DNA from: Sinotaia quadrata
Lineage: Eukaryota > Mollusca > Gastropoda > Architaenioglossa > Viviparidae
Length of the DNA stretch: 64,000 nucleotides
Assembly (NCBI GenBank): GCA_028829895.1
Contig: CM054178.1
Coordinates: 71,462,835 to 71,526,834, forward strand
Direction: 5' to 3'
Below are positions 14,551-27,600 of this stretch, in pieces. The notes below the pieces were generated by a model that saw only the letters and a program-made list of their open reading frames with translations, was not told where the DNA came from and did not search any database. The translations under genes were made by a program, and so were the position numbers. Each line of letters begins with the position of its first letter. Position 1 is the stretch's first letter.

Positions 14551-17500
14551 ATGTCGTTAAAAAAGAAAGCGTGAGTAATGTATATTCAAAGCAATTGTTT
14601 ATGGTGTTTTGATGCTTTTTTTTAAAAGTAATTTTATGTTTTAAATACGTATAATAACATGGCGAACTTTTCACCCTGTTAAGCTTACTAAAATTCGTCT
14701 GCTCCATCTTTGCGGGGGCGTGTACATGTGATGAAAGTGTGACTGATTCACATGTACTATAGAACTATTTTGAAAAATCAAAGATAATGCTAACTCTGTT
14801 TTTTTTCCGTATTTTTAAAAAATTATATGTGGAATTTATATTTTTCTTGTTTCAATGCTTGTCAATTCTAATATGGAAATTAGAATACAAATTACAACTG
14901 TCAGGCGATCTTGATATTTTTACAAATCCGTGTACATATACTCATAGATATACATCAGGGTCTGTCTTTATTTATTTGGCATCTTGGAACACAAAGTTTG
15001 ATGTTGCCAAACATTTGGCTTATCATATTATTTTTCTTGCTAAATCAGTAAATATGATATTGAACTTAATATGGTAATCTGGTTTGTGAAATTAGGGGGG
15101 GGGGTGCTATTTAGTATTTACTGCTAATTTGGGTTTGACTTACTTTGACTTATGTCCTTGGATTCCCCGTGGAACAAAGGGCCTCAACAACAGTTCTCCA
15201 TCTCAGTCTATTCTGGGCAGCCTTTTTCAGTTCACCCCATGACAGATTGCAGCTCTTCATTTCCTCTTCGCAGGATCGTCTCCAGGTAGTCTTAGGGCGA
15301 CCGACCCGTCTCTTTCCCTGTGGGTTCCACTGCAAAGCCTGCCGGGTGATGTGCTGCGAGGGTTTCCGCAGGGTGTGTCCTATCCATCGCTATTTACGCC
15401 TGGCAATCTGCTGGTTGATGGGATCTTGGTTTGTCCACTGCCACAAATCAGTGTTCTTTAGTTTGTCTGTTCACCTGATCTTCAGTATGTTGCAAAGGCA
15501 GCCATTGACGAATACTTTGAGTTTGTTGGTTAGGGTGTTGGTGACTTACAGTTTGATTCTGCCTAACTTTTATTTTTCAAAACTTTATTTATTAGGTAAC
15601 TCTGGCAGATTACTTTAACAATTCAAGTTTGTTTTTTAACCAATCTTTACCTTATTCATCTTGCTAAATTGACTTGTGGTTTTGGGTAAAATTTAATCAA
15701 TTGTTATTTTATTTTATTTGCTCTGTTATATAAAGGGTGGAATGAGGCTGAACTAGAATAGAAGCATACACATTATTAACAATAAATATGAATGCTTTCT
15801 GCATTATATCTCTAAAGATAAAAAACAAACAGTAAATAGATTATGTCTTTCATTTTATCTCTCTTTCTATGTGTCTTTGTTATATTCTACCAAGCCATCT
15901 TATATTTATCTTATATTAATAATTTTATATATATATAATTGGGGGATGGCTTTTCTTGATCAGTCTCATCCACACTAAATAACTAAATATTGAAAAAACA
16001 ATTTTTTATTTAAATTCCTGCCAGTTCAGAGGCTAATTAAAATTTTAATAAGCCAGGAGATTGGTTCACAACAAAACAAGAATTATGCTGGAGAAAATTT
16101 TAATTCAACCTTTATTGTAAATTTTTGGGATTATTCATTAATTATATGTAAAATACCATCTAAATTCTAACCTCTGATTAAACTAAGTAATATTTGTCAG
16201 AATTTAGGCCTCGGGTTATGTTTTTGTTATGAAATATATGTGCTTGGTTCATTATTTTTTTAATATTACTATTAGTGTGTTTGTGTGTGTGTGTGTATAT
16301 ATGTATATAAATGTGTGTGTGTGTGTGTGTGTATATATGTATATGTGTGTGTGTGTGTGTGTATATATGTATATGTGTGTGTGTGTGTGTGTGTGTCCAT
16401 ATATGTGTATGCGTCTGGATATGGGTATTTGCTGTTGTTCATATTATTATTTTTTAAAGATGGGATTATTTTAAAATTTAGAATTGCTTGAAAAGAAAAA
16501 AGAGTTTTATTTATTATAAGATAAAAATTGAAGCTTTATCATTGAATTATCTTTAACATCAACTTTTTAATAAAATAATAATAACTTTTATAATATTAAT
16601 TATAATAACATTTAATAAAATTAACAAAAATACTTAAATAGATTCTTAAATAAAATTGGGAGGGGTGGGGAACTTTAACAGTAGGATACTACATTAATAG
16701 TCACTTGACCTAAATAGATTTTTTTAATAATACAATCACTTTTTATGTGTCATCTTAATGCATTTGTGAAATTTCCTTTACAAATATAATTGAAAACATT
16801 TTATTTTTGTTCACTTTTAAAATTAAACATTTGATAAATTTATTTTCAATATATAAATTGACTGCATGCTGATACTTCTACTTGCTTATTATAAACGACT
16901 TCACACATTTTCAACTTCAGGCAATGACTTGTAGATAGAAACTAGATATAATTGCTAGTAATAGTACTGCTTAGTTTTGATATCATGCTATTTATGTTGT
17001 CACACAGCAAACATTTCTTAGAATCCTGAGGCATTTGAACTCTAGCCTGAAAAGAAATATGTTACTGGTGTCAAACCAAGATGATTCTAATAAATTAAAA
17101 ATGACAATAAAGCTGTACCCATAGTAATCTGCTCAGGAAGATTCAAAATTCCAGTTTCTTGACTAGCATCACTTAAAAACCTAAACAGTGTGTATTTTTT
17201 AAAACTTCTTACTCATTGCACCAGCACATTGTGAGCATGTTTTTTATAATTTTCTGGATTAGCACTGATAACACACTGATTGCTGTTAAAGAGTGGACTT
17301 ACTAATTTTTCATTGCCTGATAAAGTGATATTCATGTATTTAAAAAGAAAATTAAAAAAACAAGTAAAGCTTTGAACAGCACTATTAATAGTATTATACA
17401 AATTTTGGTTGATTAACCATACATTTTTGTTAAGCTTGTTAATTATTTTAGTTTTTTGATGAGATTGAATTTTTTATGTTAATGTTTTTAATGATGCATG

Positions 17501-20500
17501 TTTTAAATAAACTTTTTAGTATTATAGTTTTTAAAAATTATTTATTATCTTTGTTTAAGTGATCTCAAGGTGATCATCTTGGGTGACTTTGATGTGGGGA
17601 AAACATCACTGATATGTCGCTACATAGAAGGAAAGTTCAGAGACCAAGAGCCAGTAAGAATGCTATCAGTTACATTTTAGCAAATAGATTTATTTTAAAT
17701 TGGAAATGCTTAATGTTGAATTATATTTTATGATAGTAATTAGTTTGTTTATATTCTTCTTAATTGTTAATATATTTTTTTAATTGTTGACTAGCTAGTG
17801 ATGGAATACTGCTATCCTAAGGCTAATCATATATTTAATTTTCCAGCTCTGTCTTTCTGTGTATAAAGCTAAAGCATCCTTGATCTTTGAGCATGTGGGA
17901 GATTTTTTGGGTTTTTTTTTCCATGGCCAGCATTATTTTGCATTGTCGCATTCAAAGTACTTTTTAAAAAATTACATTTGCTTGAATTTTCACTCGCACT
18001 TTGACTTATAATCAAGCCTTCCAATTAACAAATTCATTTATGTTCCTAGCATTGCATTCATTTTAATTTTCCACCCATCATATACTAATTTTAAATAGAT
18101 ATCAATACCTAATTAGTCTGAAAATGAAAATATTTATGCCTTTTTTAAAAAATTTGCTGTGTGGAAATAAATATAATGAATAGATTTTTAAGTCTTTATT
18201 TGTGGAACTAAATCATCTCTTGTGCCATTATTTAGATACTCTCCTAACAATGCACACTCTCATTAATTAAAATAATCACACGCACACACACAAACACACA
18301 CCCACATACATACTTCAATACTCTTCTCTTTCTCCATTTGGTAAGTCCTAATTTAGGCTGGCCCCCATCAACAGGGCCTTAAGTGCTAATATTCACAGAT
18401 ATCTAATTTGAAGTCATCCTCTTAGTCTTATCTATCCACAATGTATTTTACTCTTTATTACTACAAGGAAATATTGCCTGATTAATTAATATTTCTGAAG
18501 CCCTCTCCTGCTAATAGCTTTTCTTATCATTAAACAAAATATATGTAATGAAGTATGGAAAAGGGAACTACAATACATTTATTTAATTTAAGTAAATGAT
18601 AAGTACAATTTTATGATATAGTTAACAGAGTAAATATATTACACATGGTATTTTAATTGATTATTATTTTTTAAATGATTATTAACAAAATTCTATCCTA
18701 ATTCGTATAAATAATATCATAAAAGAAGTTAGCAATAATGTCTAAATAAAAATACAGCTAAATATCACCGCTGGTTTTAGACATATCTCAAGGTAGCGTT
18801 CATTGATCATTTTAGTGTTCAATGATAATGAATGAGTCAGCAAGAGTTCACATGCTAATTTATTTATAACTACAGTTGTGAAAATAGAGTTCACAGTTTA
18901 TCGAAACACTAATTCCTGGTCCTTCACAGAATGTCCTACTGTTCTTTTAAATTAAATATAACAATTCTTGACCAACATGCAGATTTTACACAATAAATTC
19001 TTGTTCTTTTCTTTTTGGTGCAAAGTAAACGCATTAAAATATTTTGGTTTATCAAGTATTGCTAGATAAGCATAAATAATGATTCTTTCACTGTTGTTAA
19101 CATCGTCATAAACATAAAAGTTAGAGCAAACAAATATTTCTCAAAGAATATTCTGTATCTCTGGGAATCTCTATGGATCCTTGAATTAAGAAAATATATA
19201 TGATTCAACAGTTGAACTAAGGGCAAAATTTGCAATCAGACGTAGAAAAGAAAACAAGGCATAAAAAGAGGGGGGGGGACGGGGGGAATCTGTCCATCTG
19301 AAAAATGCAAAAGGCTTGAAGACACATGCTTATATGAAATTAACAGTTATAAATACACTCTGTCTTCCATTCTCAACTTACAATATCCTGGGTAAGAATA
19401 GTATTAACCCTTATTCATACACAACAATTCAACCATAATACATCATTAATTTAACATAGAAAAATCATAGTTTAATGCTATTTTCATTTCAAATCTTACT
19501 GTCAATCACAAATGATTATTCTAAGTACACTTCACACTCTTATATGACTCAGACAGATTTATTGATGTTTGGGCTTTATTGTGATACTTTAAACAGAGAC
19601 TTCATCATAAATTTTGCAAGTGCTTCAAAATTGACAGAGCAGGGGTATTTAAGTAGCTGTAAAAATGTCAAAAAGTACTACAATAAATCAGATGTTAGTA
19701 GGCTAACTATTGTTCAGTAGTTAGCATCTAATATATCATTAGGAAATTTATTCCACAAAGTTTCCAAATATCAGCCAAAAAGGCCAGTATGGGTAGTTTG
19801 TCCTATCCTGTCACATGACTGTCCACTTACCATTTCCTACCTGTTCCTGTCTTTACCACCATTGAGTAGTTGTCATCAATGAACAAGCCGTGACTTGACT
19901 GTTCATTGATTCTCCTAATTCAAACAATCTCCCATGACAAAAACATTCATTCCCACCCTGGAGGATGACCATATAATGCTATACCCAGTATTGTACCGCT
20001 CACTGCATGCTATATCTTTACATTTCCAGCTAATTTCTAGAATATTAATACCTGGCTGTGGGTCACATAAATGACATAATAATATAATTCTATAGGTTAA
20101 CACAAAAAACATTATAATGGTTTTCAAAAAATAGAAATTTATTTTTTTTAAAAATTAATAATAAAACAGACATGGATTCCTGTGTCAAATGTTATGAGGT
20201 TAAATTTGTACAAAACACTTCCTCTTATGGAGCAACACAAAAACTCTGACCTGTTGCAACTGTAAACTGTTGCAAACAAGCACTCACTAGATTAGCTCAG
20301 GAATGGGAAAAGTTGTGTTTACATGCTGTGGTTAATATTTTTCAATATGAACTTCATGTAGCATACCTGCTTTTGAAAGGTACTTGAACAGTTGAAGACT
20401 TTAATTTAAATAATATTGCTTTGAAAAATTAAAATGAAATTAATATTTGATGTTTAGTTTTTAAAATTTATGAGTTTTATTTAGTTGTTGGTTTTATTTG

Positions 20501-23500
20501 GGTTTTAAGTGCATAAAATATATTCTGAATGTTTCAACTGATTACAATTTTAATTAGAAGAAATGTTTTGAATTAACATGATTCTAATGCTAGATAATGT
20601 GTAATTTGAGCTTGATTTTTTACTAATAGGCAAGTTATCATCCTCTTAAAGTTTAATTTTAGGTATATATTTAGACAGTTAATTTGTTCTTTATACCTTT
20701 TAATCCTGCACACATTTAAAAATAGATCAATAGACATCCTTTCAGTGTTACATGAAGATTTAGGTCTCTTACAGTCTTAGGCACATATGTAAAATAGAGC
20801 AGATGTTAAATATATTCTCATTTTAAAAAGTAAGTCAAATGGCCTTAACATCTGATGAGGCACATTAGATCAGATGTTATTTACACCTACAGACTAAGAC
20901 ATTATTTATATTATTTTAACAGTATCAGTATGCAATGTTATTTACACCTACAGACTAAGACATTATTTATATTTTAACAGTATCAGTATGCAATGTTATT
21001 TACAACTACAGACTAAGACATTATTTATATTTTAACAGTATCAGTATGCAATGTTATTTACAACTACAGTCTAAGACATTATTTATATTATTTTAACAGT
21101 ATCAGTATGCAATGTTATTTACCCCCTCAGTCAAAAACACTAATATTGAAACCAGATCCACTGTCATTTACATCCTCAAGTTTTAAATATATTTTAAAAA
21201 ATAGGTCAGTTGTCATATTTCCTCGTACTAAGCACACACTAAGTTAAAATAGATCTGGCGTCAGTTTACTTATAATCATAGTAACTCTTAGGCATTCTTG
21301 TATACTAAAAATACATTTGTAATTACAGAAAAGTAGCATTTGATTTTTGCTCTATTTTTTTTCTCCAGACAATAGGTGCAGCCTTTTTCTTGAAACAGTG
21401 GGGACCGTACAATGTTGCAGTTTGGGTCTGTAATAGTTTTGCTTTAATAAAGTTTTTTATAGTGCTAAATATAATTGTAATACATTCATTTTTTAAAACA
21501 ATATAATTATTAATTGATTTTTTTTTAATTTTAATTTTGTCATAGATTTTATTTTATTTTTTATTTTGTCATAGATTAATTGAAGGTTTTAAGTGCATAA
21601 AATATATTCTGAATGTTTCAAACATTATTTTATTTTTATTTTTATTTTATTTTGTCATAGATTAATTGAAATCATTTGATTTATGAACCCCCCCCCCCCT
21701 TTTTTTTTTTTCTCCTTAAAACTGTGCCAATTTTTAAAATATACTTTTGTTTTTTTTTTCAGTGTTTTACTTGAATTGGCTTGTTATTTATTTTTATGTC
21801 TCTTTATGAGGTTTTTTCCTTACTAACATTTTTTTGTCCATAAAGGCTTCAGTTTTGTTTTTCAGCCTGTATTTACTTAATTATAGATAATCTCCTTTTT
21901 TTTTTAAAAATCCCTCTTCAAATAAATAAATGCTCAACCAGACTTTTTCCTGTGTCTCTTTGTATATTATTAGCATTAACACTTATTAGAAGTAAATATA
22001 ACACTTGGTAAAATTAGGGAAGTGAAACAAAAGTGAAAGTATAACAGCTGTTAAAGTAAGGGATTGAAAAACAATAAAGGAATATAACAGTTGTTGCAAT
22101 AAGGGCATGAAACAAAATTGGAAGTTAAAGAGTTGTTAAAATAACGGCAGTGAAATAAAAATTAACTCAGTATTTTTTGTTAAAAATAAACATTTCCATG
22201 ATTTTACCATAGTGCAGTTTAATGGCACTTAGAAAACAAGGAATCTTGTATCTTGTCATTTAGTTATATATATGGATTATATACTTGATCTAGTATCATT
22301 AGTGTAATAATCAGTCACCCTGCACTGCCATAATCAGTTACAGACAAGAAGATGAGAACAAACTTAATTTTATTTTATTATTATTCATAGATAATGACCA
22401 TCATAGTTGGGCTGCAGATTTAACATAACTGTCAAGCTTTGTCCTTCAATAGTGATGATTGTGGCGTCACTCTCCTGCATGAAGCAACTAGTAGTAGAAA
22501 CGCAGGAATGTGCATTATTTATTAGACAGATTCATAGGTTGTGTAGTTTTCCCTTTGGACAAACCACTTAACTTACACTGTCTGAAAACATGATTTAAAG
22601 AATCATCACATCTGGTGATACTGAAATGGTAATGACATTGAGTATGCGTGAGAAATTTTGTTTGCATCTTTATTATATATTGATTAAAGAAATATATCTA
22701 TACTACAGTTTTTGAAAATAATCAATAGTATACCTTTCTGGTGAAGATAATTTGTAGAATATCTTAAATACTTTAGGTCAGTCATTTTGTGAAGATTACA
22801 GTCCCAGAGAACTTGCTTAAACATCCATATCTTTGGTAATGCAGCTGTTTTTCAGTGAACACAAGATATTTTATAGATAATTTTTCTTATTTGTAAAGCT
22901 TCGGTGTTATCATTTCTTTAAATGTAAAATAGTAAAATAAAAACATTTGTCACTCGATGAGTTGACTATGTAAGCCTTTTTCTATCTTTGTATTCTAGGA
23001 CACAGCAGGTGATGAAAAATACTCTGGATTATCTCACTTTTACTGCCGGAGTGCTGGGGCAGCCATTCTTGCCTTTGACATAAATGATCCCAAAACATTT
23101 GAATCTTTATGGTAAATGTTTTCCTAAATCTGTTTTTAGCTTTAAAATATATTTATTTTTTTTTTTTTACAGTTTGGAGTTTCCACATCAAGGCTACAGT
23201 TTTCAGTAGAGTTATATAAGCATGTCTAAAGAATTAAGATAACCAGTTTTTATTCAAGCATCTCTTAGTGTTCCTTGAACTCTTGATTCCCAATGATTTC
23301 AGTTTGCTTATTTTGAGTTTTAAATGAGAATGAGGGACTGGGTCATTTAACAATACATATTATTATCTTGCTTGTTCCAGCTCAGTTGCTTTGAGTTTAA
23401 TCTGGCTGTAGTCAAAATAAAGATCATCATTTAATACCCCAGTTAACACTTAACAGTGTCCCTTGAAACAACACTAAATGGGTCATTATAACTTTAAACT

Positions 23501-24608
23501 TTATTAGCTAGGTAAAAATGCAAATACAGTATATTAGAACAATAATGAACTTTTTATTGAATTTTTTTTTAAAGTATAGTCACGAATTATACTTTAGATG
23601 AGGTACCTGGTTCTTTTAGCAATTTTTATAATTGTTCTTATCATAGACATTGACAAGTTAAAAGAAGTACCCACATGATGTTCACCAGTTTAACATCCAA
23701 AGCAGATGTTGTTCTTTTGCATCTTAGAAACACTACCGTTATGTGCAGGCTTTTTCCAGACTTGATGGGTATTACTGAGCATGAGTGCTACATCAAAGTA
23801 GTGATAAAAGTGGCAGCATTAACCATTGTATTACTGTGTACATATTGCATTGTTTAAAATAAAGGGGATTTTTAAGAAATGCAAAAGTCTGCATGAAAAC
23901 ACTAATCATCTGATAACTAGGGTATTACTTTATATACTGCATTGTTTACAAATAAGGAGAGTTTTAAAAACATATCTATCCTACATATTTGTACCTTATT
24001 ATTTTTATATTTGTGAGTCCATGTTTACCTTCCTTAAGATAAATCATTTCATTAAATACATCTGAAATATTGTTATTGTGTTTATTTTAAACCTTTTTTC
24101 AACTTGCTTTATTCTCTTTATAGATTTTTATGTCTATCCTGTGAGGGCTAGAGTCACCCCTGTGATTTATGCTCTTCAGAATTTTTTATATCTGTTATTT
24201 CAGGGCTAATTCAGACCTATAATTTTTGCTCTTCAGACATCTTTTTAAATCTGTCATACCAGGGTTAGATTCACTCCTATGCTGAGTGCTGCAAATGAAG
24301 ACTGTCTGCGAGTTGTCGTAGCAACAAAGTCAGACCTCCTCATACCAGAGAAAAGGGAGATCACAGTAGAGGATGGGAAGAGACTGGCTCGGGAAATGAA
24401 CGAACACATTGACCTTAGCAAAGTTCCATTTGAACCATACTTTGAGACATCCAGTAAAACTGGAAAAGGAATAACAGAAGTTTTTGATTACATATTCCAA
24501 CATTGCCTGCCTTTAAGTGAGGAACAAAAGAAAAAAAGTGAAAACACAGTTGATCTAACATATAGCAGTGCTTCACATAAAGACACTAAGACCAAGTGTG
24601 CATGTTGA
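14551..24608 (+). CDS. RAB20: Rab20-like small GTPase, five coding exons
   Basis: Exons 14551-14570, 17560-17653, 21369-21425, 22999-23111 and 24263-24608 join in phase to 209 residues plus stop. The first coding exon is only 20 bases: ATG in a CCAATGTCG context, then a GTGAGT donor, and its phase fits exon 2 exactly. Motifs: P-loop GDFDVGKTS (15-23), switch I region TIGAAFFLKQW (39-49), DTAGDE (58-63), TKSD (116-119), ETSSKTG (156-162), and a C-terminal CAC prenylation signal (207-209). TIGAAFFLKQW is close to the remembered Rab20 TVGGAFYLKQW. Known Rab20 acts on endosomes, phagosomes and Golgi-linked traffic. Oddities: the catalytic Gln of DTAGQE is Asp (also non-Gln in human Rab20), and the usual NKxD base-recognition motif is TKSD. 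Intron 1 carries a LINE relic; intron 4 has copied splice acceptors. Confidence 0.92.
15092..15560 (-). mobile_element. Non-LTR retrotransposon relic (reverse transcriptase C-terminus)
   Basis: On the minus strand, roughly 15555 to 15150, a broken frame reads as the C-terminal tail of a LINE reverse transcriptase: KVFVNGCL, then NTDLWQ, ARRK followed by a stop, RWIGHTLRKP, then GKRRVGRPKTTWRR and NRLRWRTVVEALCS. The last two motifs are a familiar signature of animal LINE ORF2 ends. Two or more in-frame stops (near 15480 and 15390) show it is dead. A C-run on the element strand (G-run 15095-15104 on plus) may mark its 3' end. It lies in Rab20 intron 1, antisense to the gene. The clade is not determined. 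Confidence 0.8.
16275..16398. repeat. (TG)n / TATATG compound microsatellite
   Basis: Alternating TG runs and TATATGTATA blocks repeat three to four times within Rab20 intron 1. The cysteine/valine-rich frames through it are artefacts of the repeat. Confidence 0.95.
18278..18302. repeat. Interrupted CA microsatellite
   Basis: Short CACACA runs with interruptions in Rab20 intron 2. The surrounding intron (17654-20870) is otherwise AT-rich with no exon-like segment. Confidence 0.75.
19875..19910. repeat. Short inverted repeat
   Basis: ATCAATGAAC and its exact reverse complement GTTCATTGAT face each other across 16 bases, giving a perfect 10-bp stem. It may belong to a small DNA element, but no target-site duplication is evident. 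It is not a tRNA. Confidence 0.6.
20870..21125. repeat. Tandem repeat, about 60-bp unit, four copies
   Basis: Four nearly identical head-to-tail copies, each with ACAGACTAAGACATTATTTA followed by AACAGTATCAGTATGCAATG. Copies differ by a short deletion (TATTATTTTAA versus TATTTTAA) and single substitutions, so the expansion is recent. It lies in Rab20 intron 2, about 250 bases before exon 3. Confidence 0.95.
21555..21668. repeat. Duplicated segment with an inserted copy from 1 kb upstream
   Basis: The string TTTTGTCATAGATTAATTGA occurs twice, about 80 bases apart. Between the copies lies TTTTAAGTGCATAAAATATA plus the following 16 or so bases, which also occur near 20504-20539. The arrangement looks like template switching rather than simple slippage. 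A C-run then T-run follows at 21687-21710. Confidence 0.75.
22010..22165. repeat. Degenerate tandem repeat, about 43-bp unit
   Basis: Three to four diverged copies of a unit with GTGAAACAAAAGTGAAAGT and a following ACAGCTGTTAAAGTAA-like part. Intronic in the Rab20 gene; it has no reading frame. Confidence 0.7.
24121..24290 (+). repeat. Tandem copies of the Rab20 exon-5 splice acceptor
   Basis: A unit of about 58-59 bp is present three times. Each copy has a T-rich tract, an AG, and then a diverged version of the first bases of exon 5 (GGCTAGAGTCACCCC at 24146, GGCTAATTCAGACCT at 24204, GGTTAGATTCACTCC at 24263). Only the last copy continues into the coding exon. Using either outer AG would meet a stop within one or a few dozen codons, so these are decoys. 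Confidence 0.85.
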
Positions 24609-24645
24609 TAATTTAGGTGTTGTATGTTTTAATGAGGGTTTTCTT

Positions 24646-24651
24646 AATAAA
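24646..24651 (+). terminator. RAB20: Candidate polyadenylation signal of Rab20
   Basis: AATAAA lies 38 bases after the Rab20 stop codon. More AATAAA sites occur further downstream (for example near 28038), so a longer 3' UTR cannot be excluded. Confidence 0.45.
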
Positions 24652-27600
24652 ATGTGTGAAAGCATCAGAATTTGTTTGAAAAACATCCATTCCTGCTGGG
24701 TTTTCCTTAGTTATGATATATTACTAGTTTTAATTACTAAAATTTTGCTTACTGTTTGTGTAATCTTATTTTAATTTTAAAATTATTATTATTATTATGG
24801 TAAAACTAAATTTAAAAATACCATGAAAAATTAAACAGATTGGACAGAGGGCAGATGGGGGTTGACCTCATTACCTACATTAATGATGCAAACACACACA
24901 AGTTGCAAAGCAAACTAGTTGGCAGGCAATATGCCTATTAGTGTCACAGAACTGCAGCATGCCTTTATTTGCTGGTTAGCAAAAATCTGAATAAAAACAC
25001 TGATCATCAGGTCAGTTTTATGGATCATTGTTTGAATCTTCAGTGCTTTGTCATTTTAAAAAAAAAAAACTGGTTGAAGTTATATCCAATGTCATCATTT
25101 GGGCTGCAACTTTTCTTTTATTTAGAATTCATTAAATTGTTATTTTTTTTATATATTATACTATCTTTTGCCTGTGGCTTTCTTTGCATAAATGTTGACA
25201 GCATATAGGTTGTTAACTATAAATTTTTGTTAATTTACAAAGGTTTATCTGAATGCTTCTTTGCATACATTTTTGCATTTGCTAAGACTAAATTAAGGTT
25301 TGATCTCTTTCGGGAGGCATTGAAAACTAAGATTTAACTACACAGTGTAATGCATCCTACAAAAATCACAATATTTACAAAATCCCATAATCTAATACCC
25401 AGAATGAGAAACACAATCTGAGTGAAATGCAAATCATCCACCATGCACGGAAGTCACAGCAATGTATTAGCCAAGGCATGCATGAGTGCACTTTACATTT
25501 AATAGAAAATTGTTGTTTTAGGGCTACTTGTGAGAGGCCTACATGCATGAACTTTTCTTTTAATGAAAAATTTTCAGTTTTATGGCCAGCTCCTATATGG
25601 AATAGCATGATGCTATAGTCTGTCTTGATTCAAGGACAATACTGTATACAACAGAAAAAGTCCCATCAGAATTTGTCCAGTACATTTTTTACTAGCCTGC
25701 ACAGACCCACAACCATAAATTTTATGATATATAATATATAGAGAGTTAAGAATTTTTGTTTTGGGTCTAAACCTTTCTTACTAAGTTTCTCTTATATTTT
25801 GCTTATAAGTTATAGATATTGACATTAATTATTTGTATTTGTTCAGTAGATGGATGGATGGAGTTTTTTAAAAATAGTTTGATGTAATTTGGTAGGTACA
25901 TTTTATTTGATGACACATTATGGAACATTCTTTTTTTGTGAAGAATTAAATATTTTTTTAAACTTTTGCTTTATAAAATGTGATCATTTTAATGGCTTCC
26001 TGCTTATTTTATTAAATATGATTCACACATTCATTGTATGATGCCTTCAACCATTTACCAGTCATTTAATTGAAGTGTGTATTTGTAAAATAGATGTATC
26101 TATTATCTGTCTACATGAGAAGGTAAATGGGAGAAATAAAGAAATGGACTAAGGTGATTTGTTGGGATTTCTTTTGCTGTTAATTGTATTCAGGAATGTA
26201 ATTTTTCTTTAATCTTCTCTTTATTATTTTGTCTTATGTATGTAGAGAAACTAAAGATTGGGATTTGAAATGTAGGACAAAATTTACTAAGGTGTGATTT
26301 ACCAAGCTTATGAATTAGTTCGAGAATGAATTGAAATGTAATGTCCCATTTGCCTGTAGTGTACTGCTGCCTTTTCCTTAGTCTCCCAATTGTACACTTG
26401 AGAATATCATTGCAAATATTTTTTAGAAGAAATTCTGCATACATTTCAGAATTATATATGTATGCAGCATTAGAGTGAGTACATATAATGTTCAGAGGGT
26501 TGTGCTTGTTTTATTGATTAGATAACAAATAAATATGCTAAAATATTTGTGAAAACTAGTTATTAACTTGTGCATTTTAGTGATCACAATCATCATGAAT
26601 TTACAGGAAGACCATAGCGACATGCTGCTGTTCCTTAAGAATAGTATAAACACTATATGCTGTGCTGGCAGTCTGATGCCTGCCAATTTTTGTTTCTTGA
26701 GAGTCAAAAATTGATTTATGAACTTGTTTTAAATAAAAACAGGTATTATACTGATCACATTAATATTTCAGGTTTTTTTTTTTTATAAATTTGAACAGTA
26801 ATCAGGAAAGTGGGTTTTTTTTTAAATAATCCACTGATCACTGTAATCAATAAAACTCACTTTCAAATAAAAAAACAAGCATTATTGCTGATCACACACC
26901 ATTATGAACTTACTTTTTAAAAGTCTCATTGATGATCACAATAATCAGTAGCACATTTTTATGAACTTGCTTGAGATAAAAGCAGTTATTAGCCCTGATA
27001 AGTAAAATGTTTTAACAAGTCACTTGAAATAAAAGCAGGCCAAAGAAATATACAGATTTTTCTCTAAAATGTTGCCATCTGGTTGTCTGTGTGTTAGTGC
27101 TGCTGCTTGCTTATAAAACAAACTGTTCACATTCTTGTATGCTAACATGCTGGTTAGTGTGAAATTTTACTGTTTTCTGTTGGTGGGAAGGGGGTGCAGA
27201 CCCTGTGCCGATCTGCTTTGCTTGACAGTAAATTTGTGTAAATAAATGTAAAGCAAAATGTGCCTTGTTTTAAGAAATTAAATGTTTGCTGTAAAGGAAT
27301 GGGTAGTAGGATTGATGGATATATGTACGTATAAACTTTTAAAATTAATATTTTATACATTTCTTGTTCTTTTGCTTGTGGTATTTTTTTTAATAAGACC
27401 AGCCAGTTATTTTCACTTTTAGCAAATATTAAAAATTAATTTCATTCCCAACATTAGTCAAAGCAAATTATTGTTTTTAAACTTGCTTGAGTCAAAAGTT
27501 TGATTCTTCAGCATTTCTTTTACCAAACCTGTGTATATTAGTTTGGGAGAGGGGTTTTTGGGGGGTATAAGGAGGTGGATTTAAAAAAACAACACAATTG

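Noticed and set aside
16229..16491. Cysteine/valine-rich frames
   Set aside because: They are translations of the TG/TATATG microsatellite.
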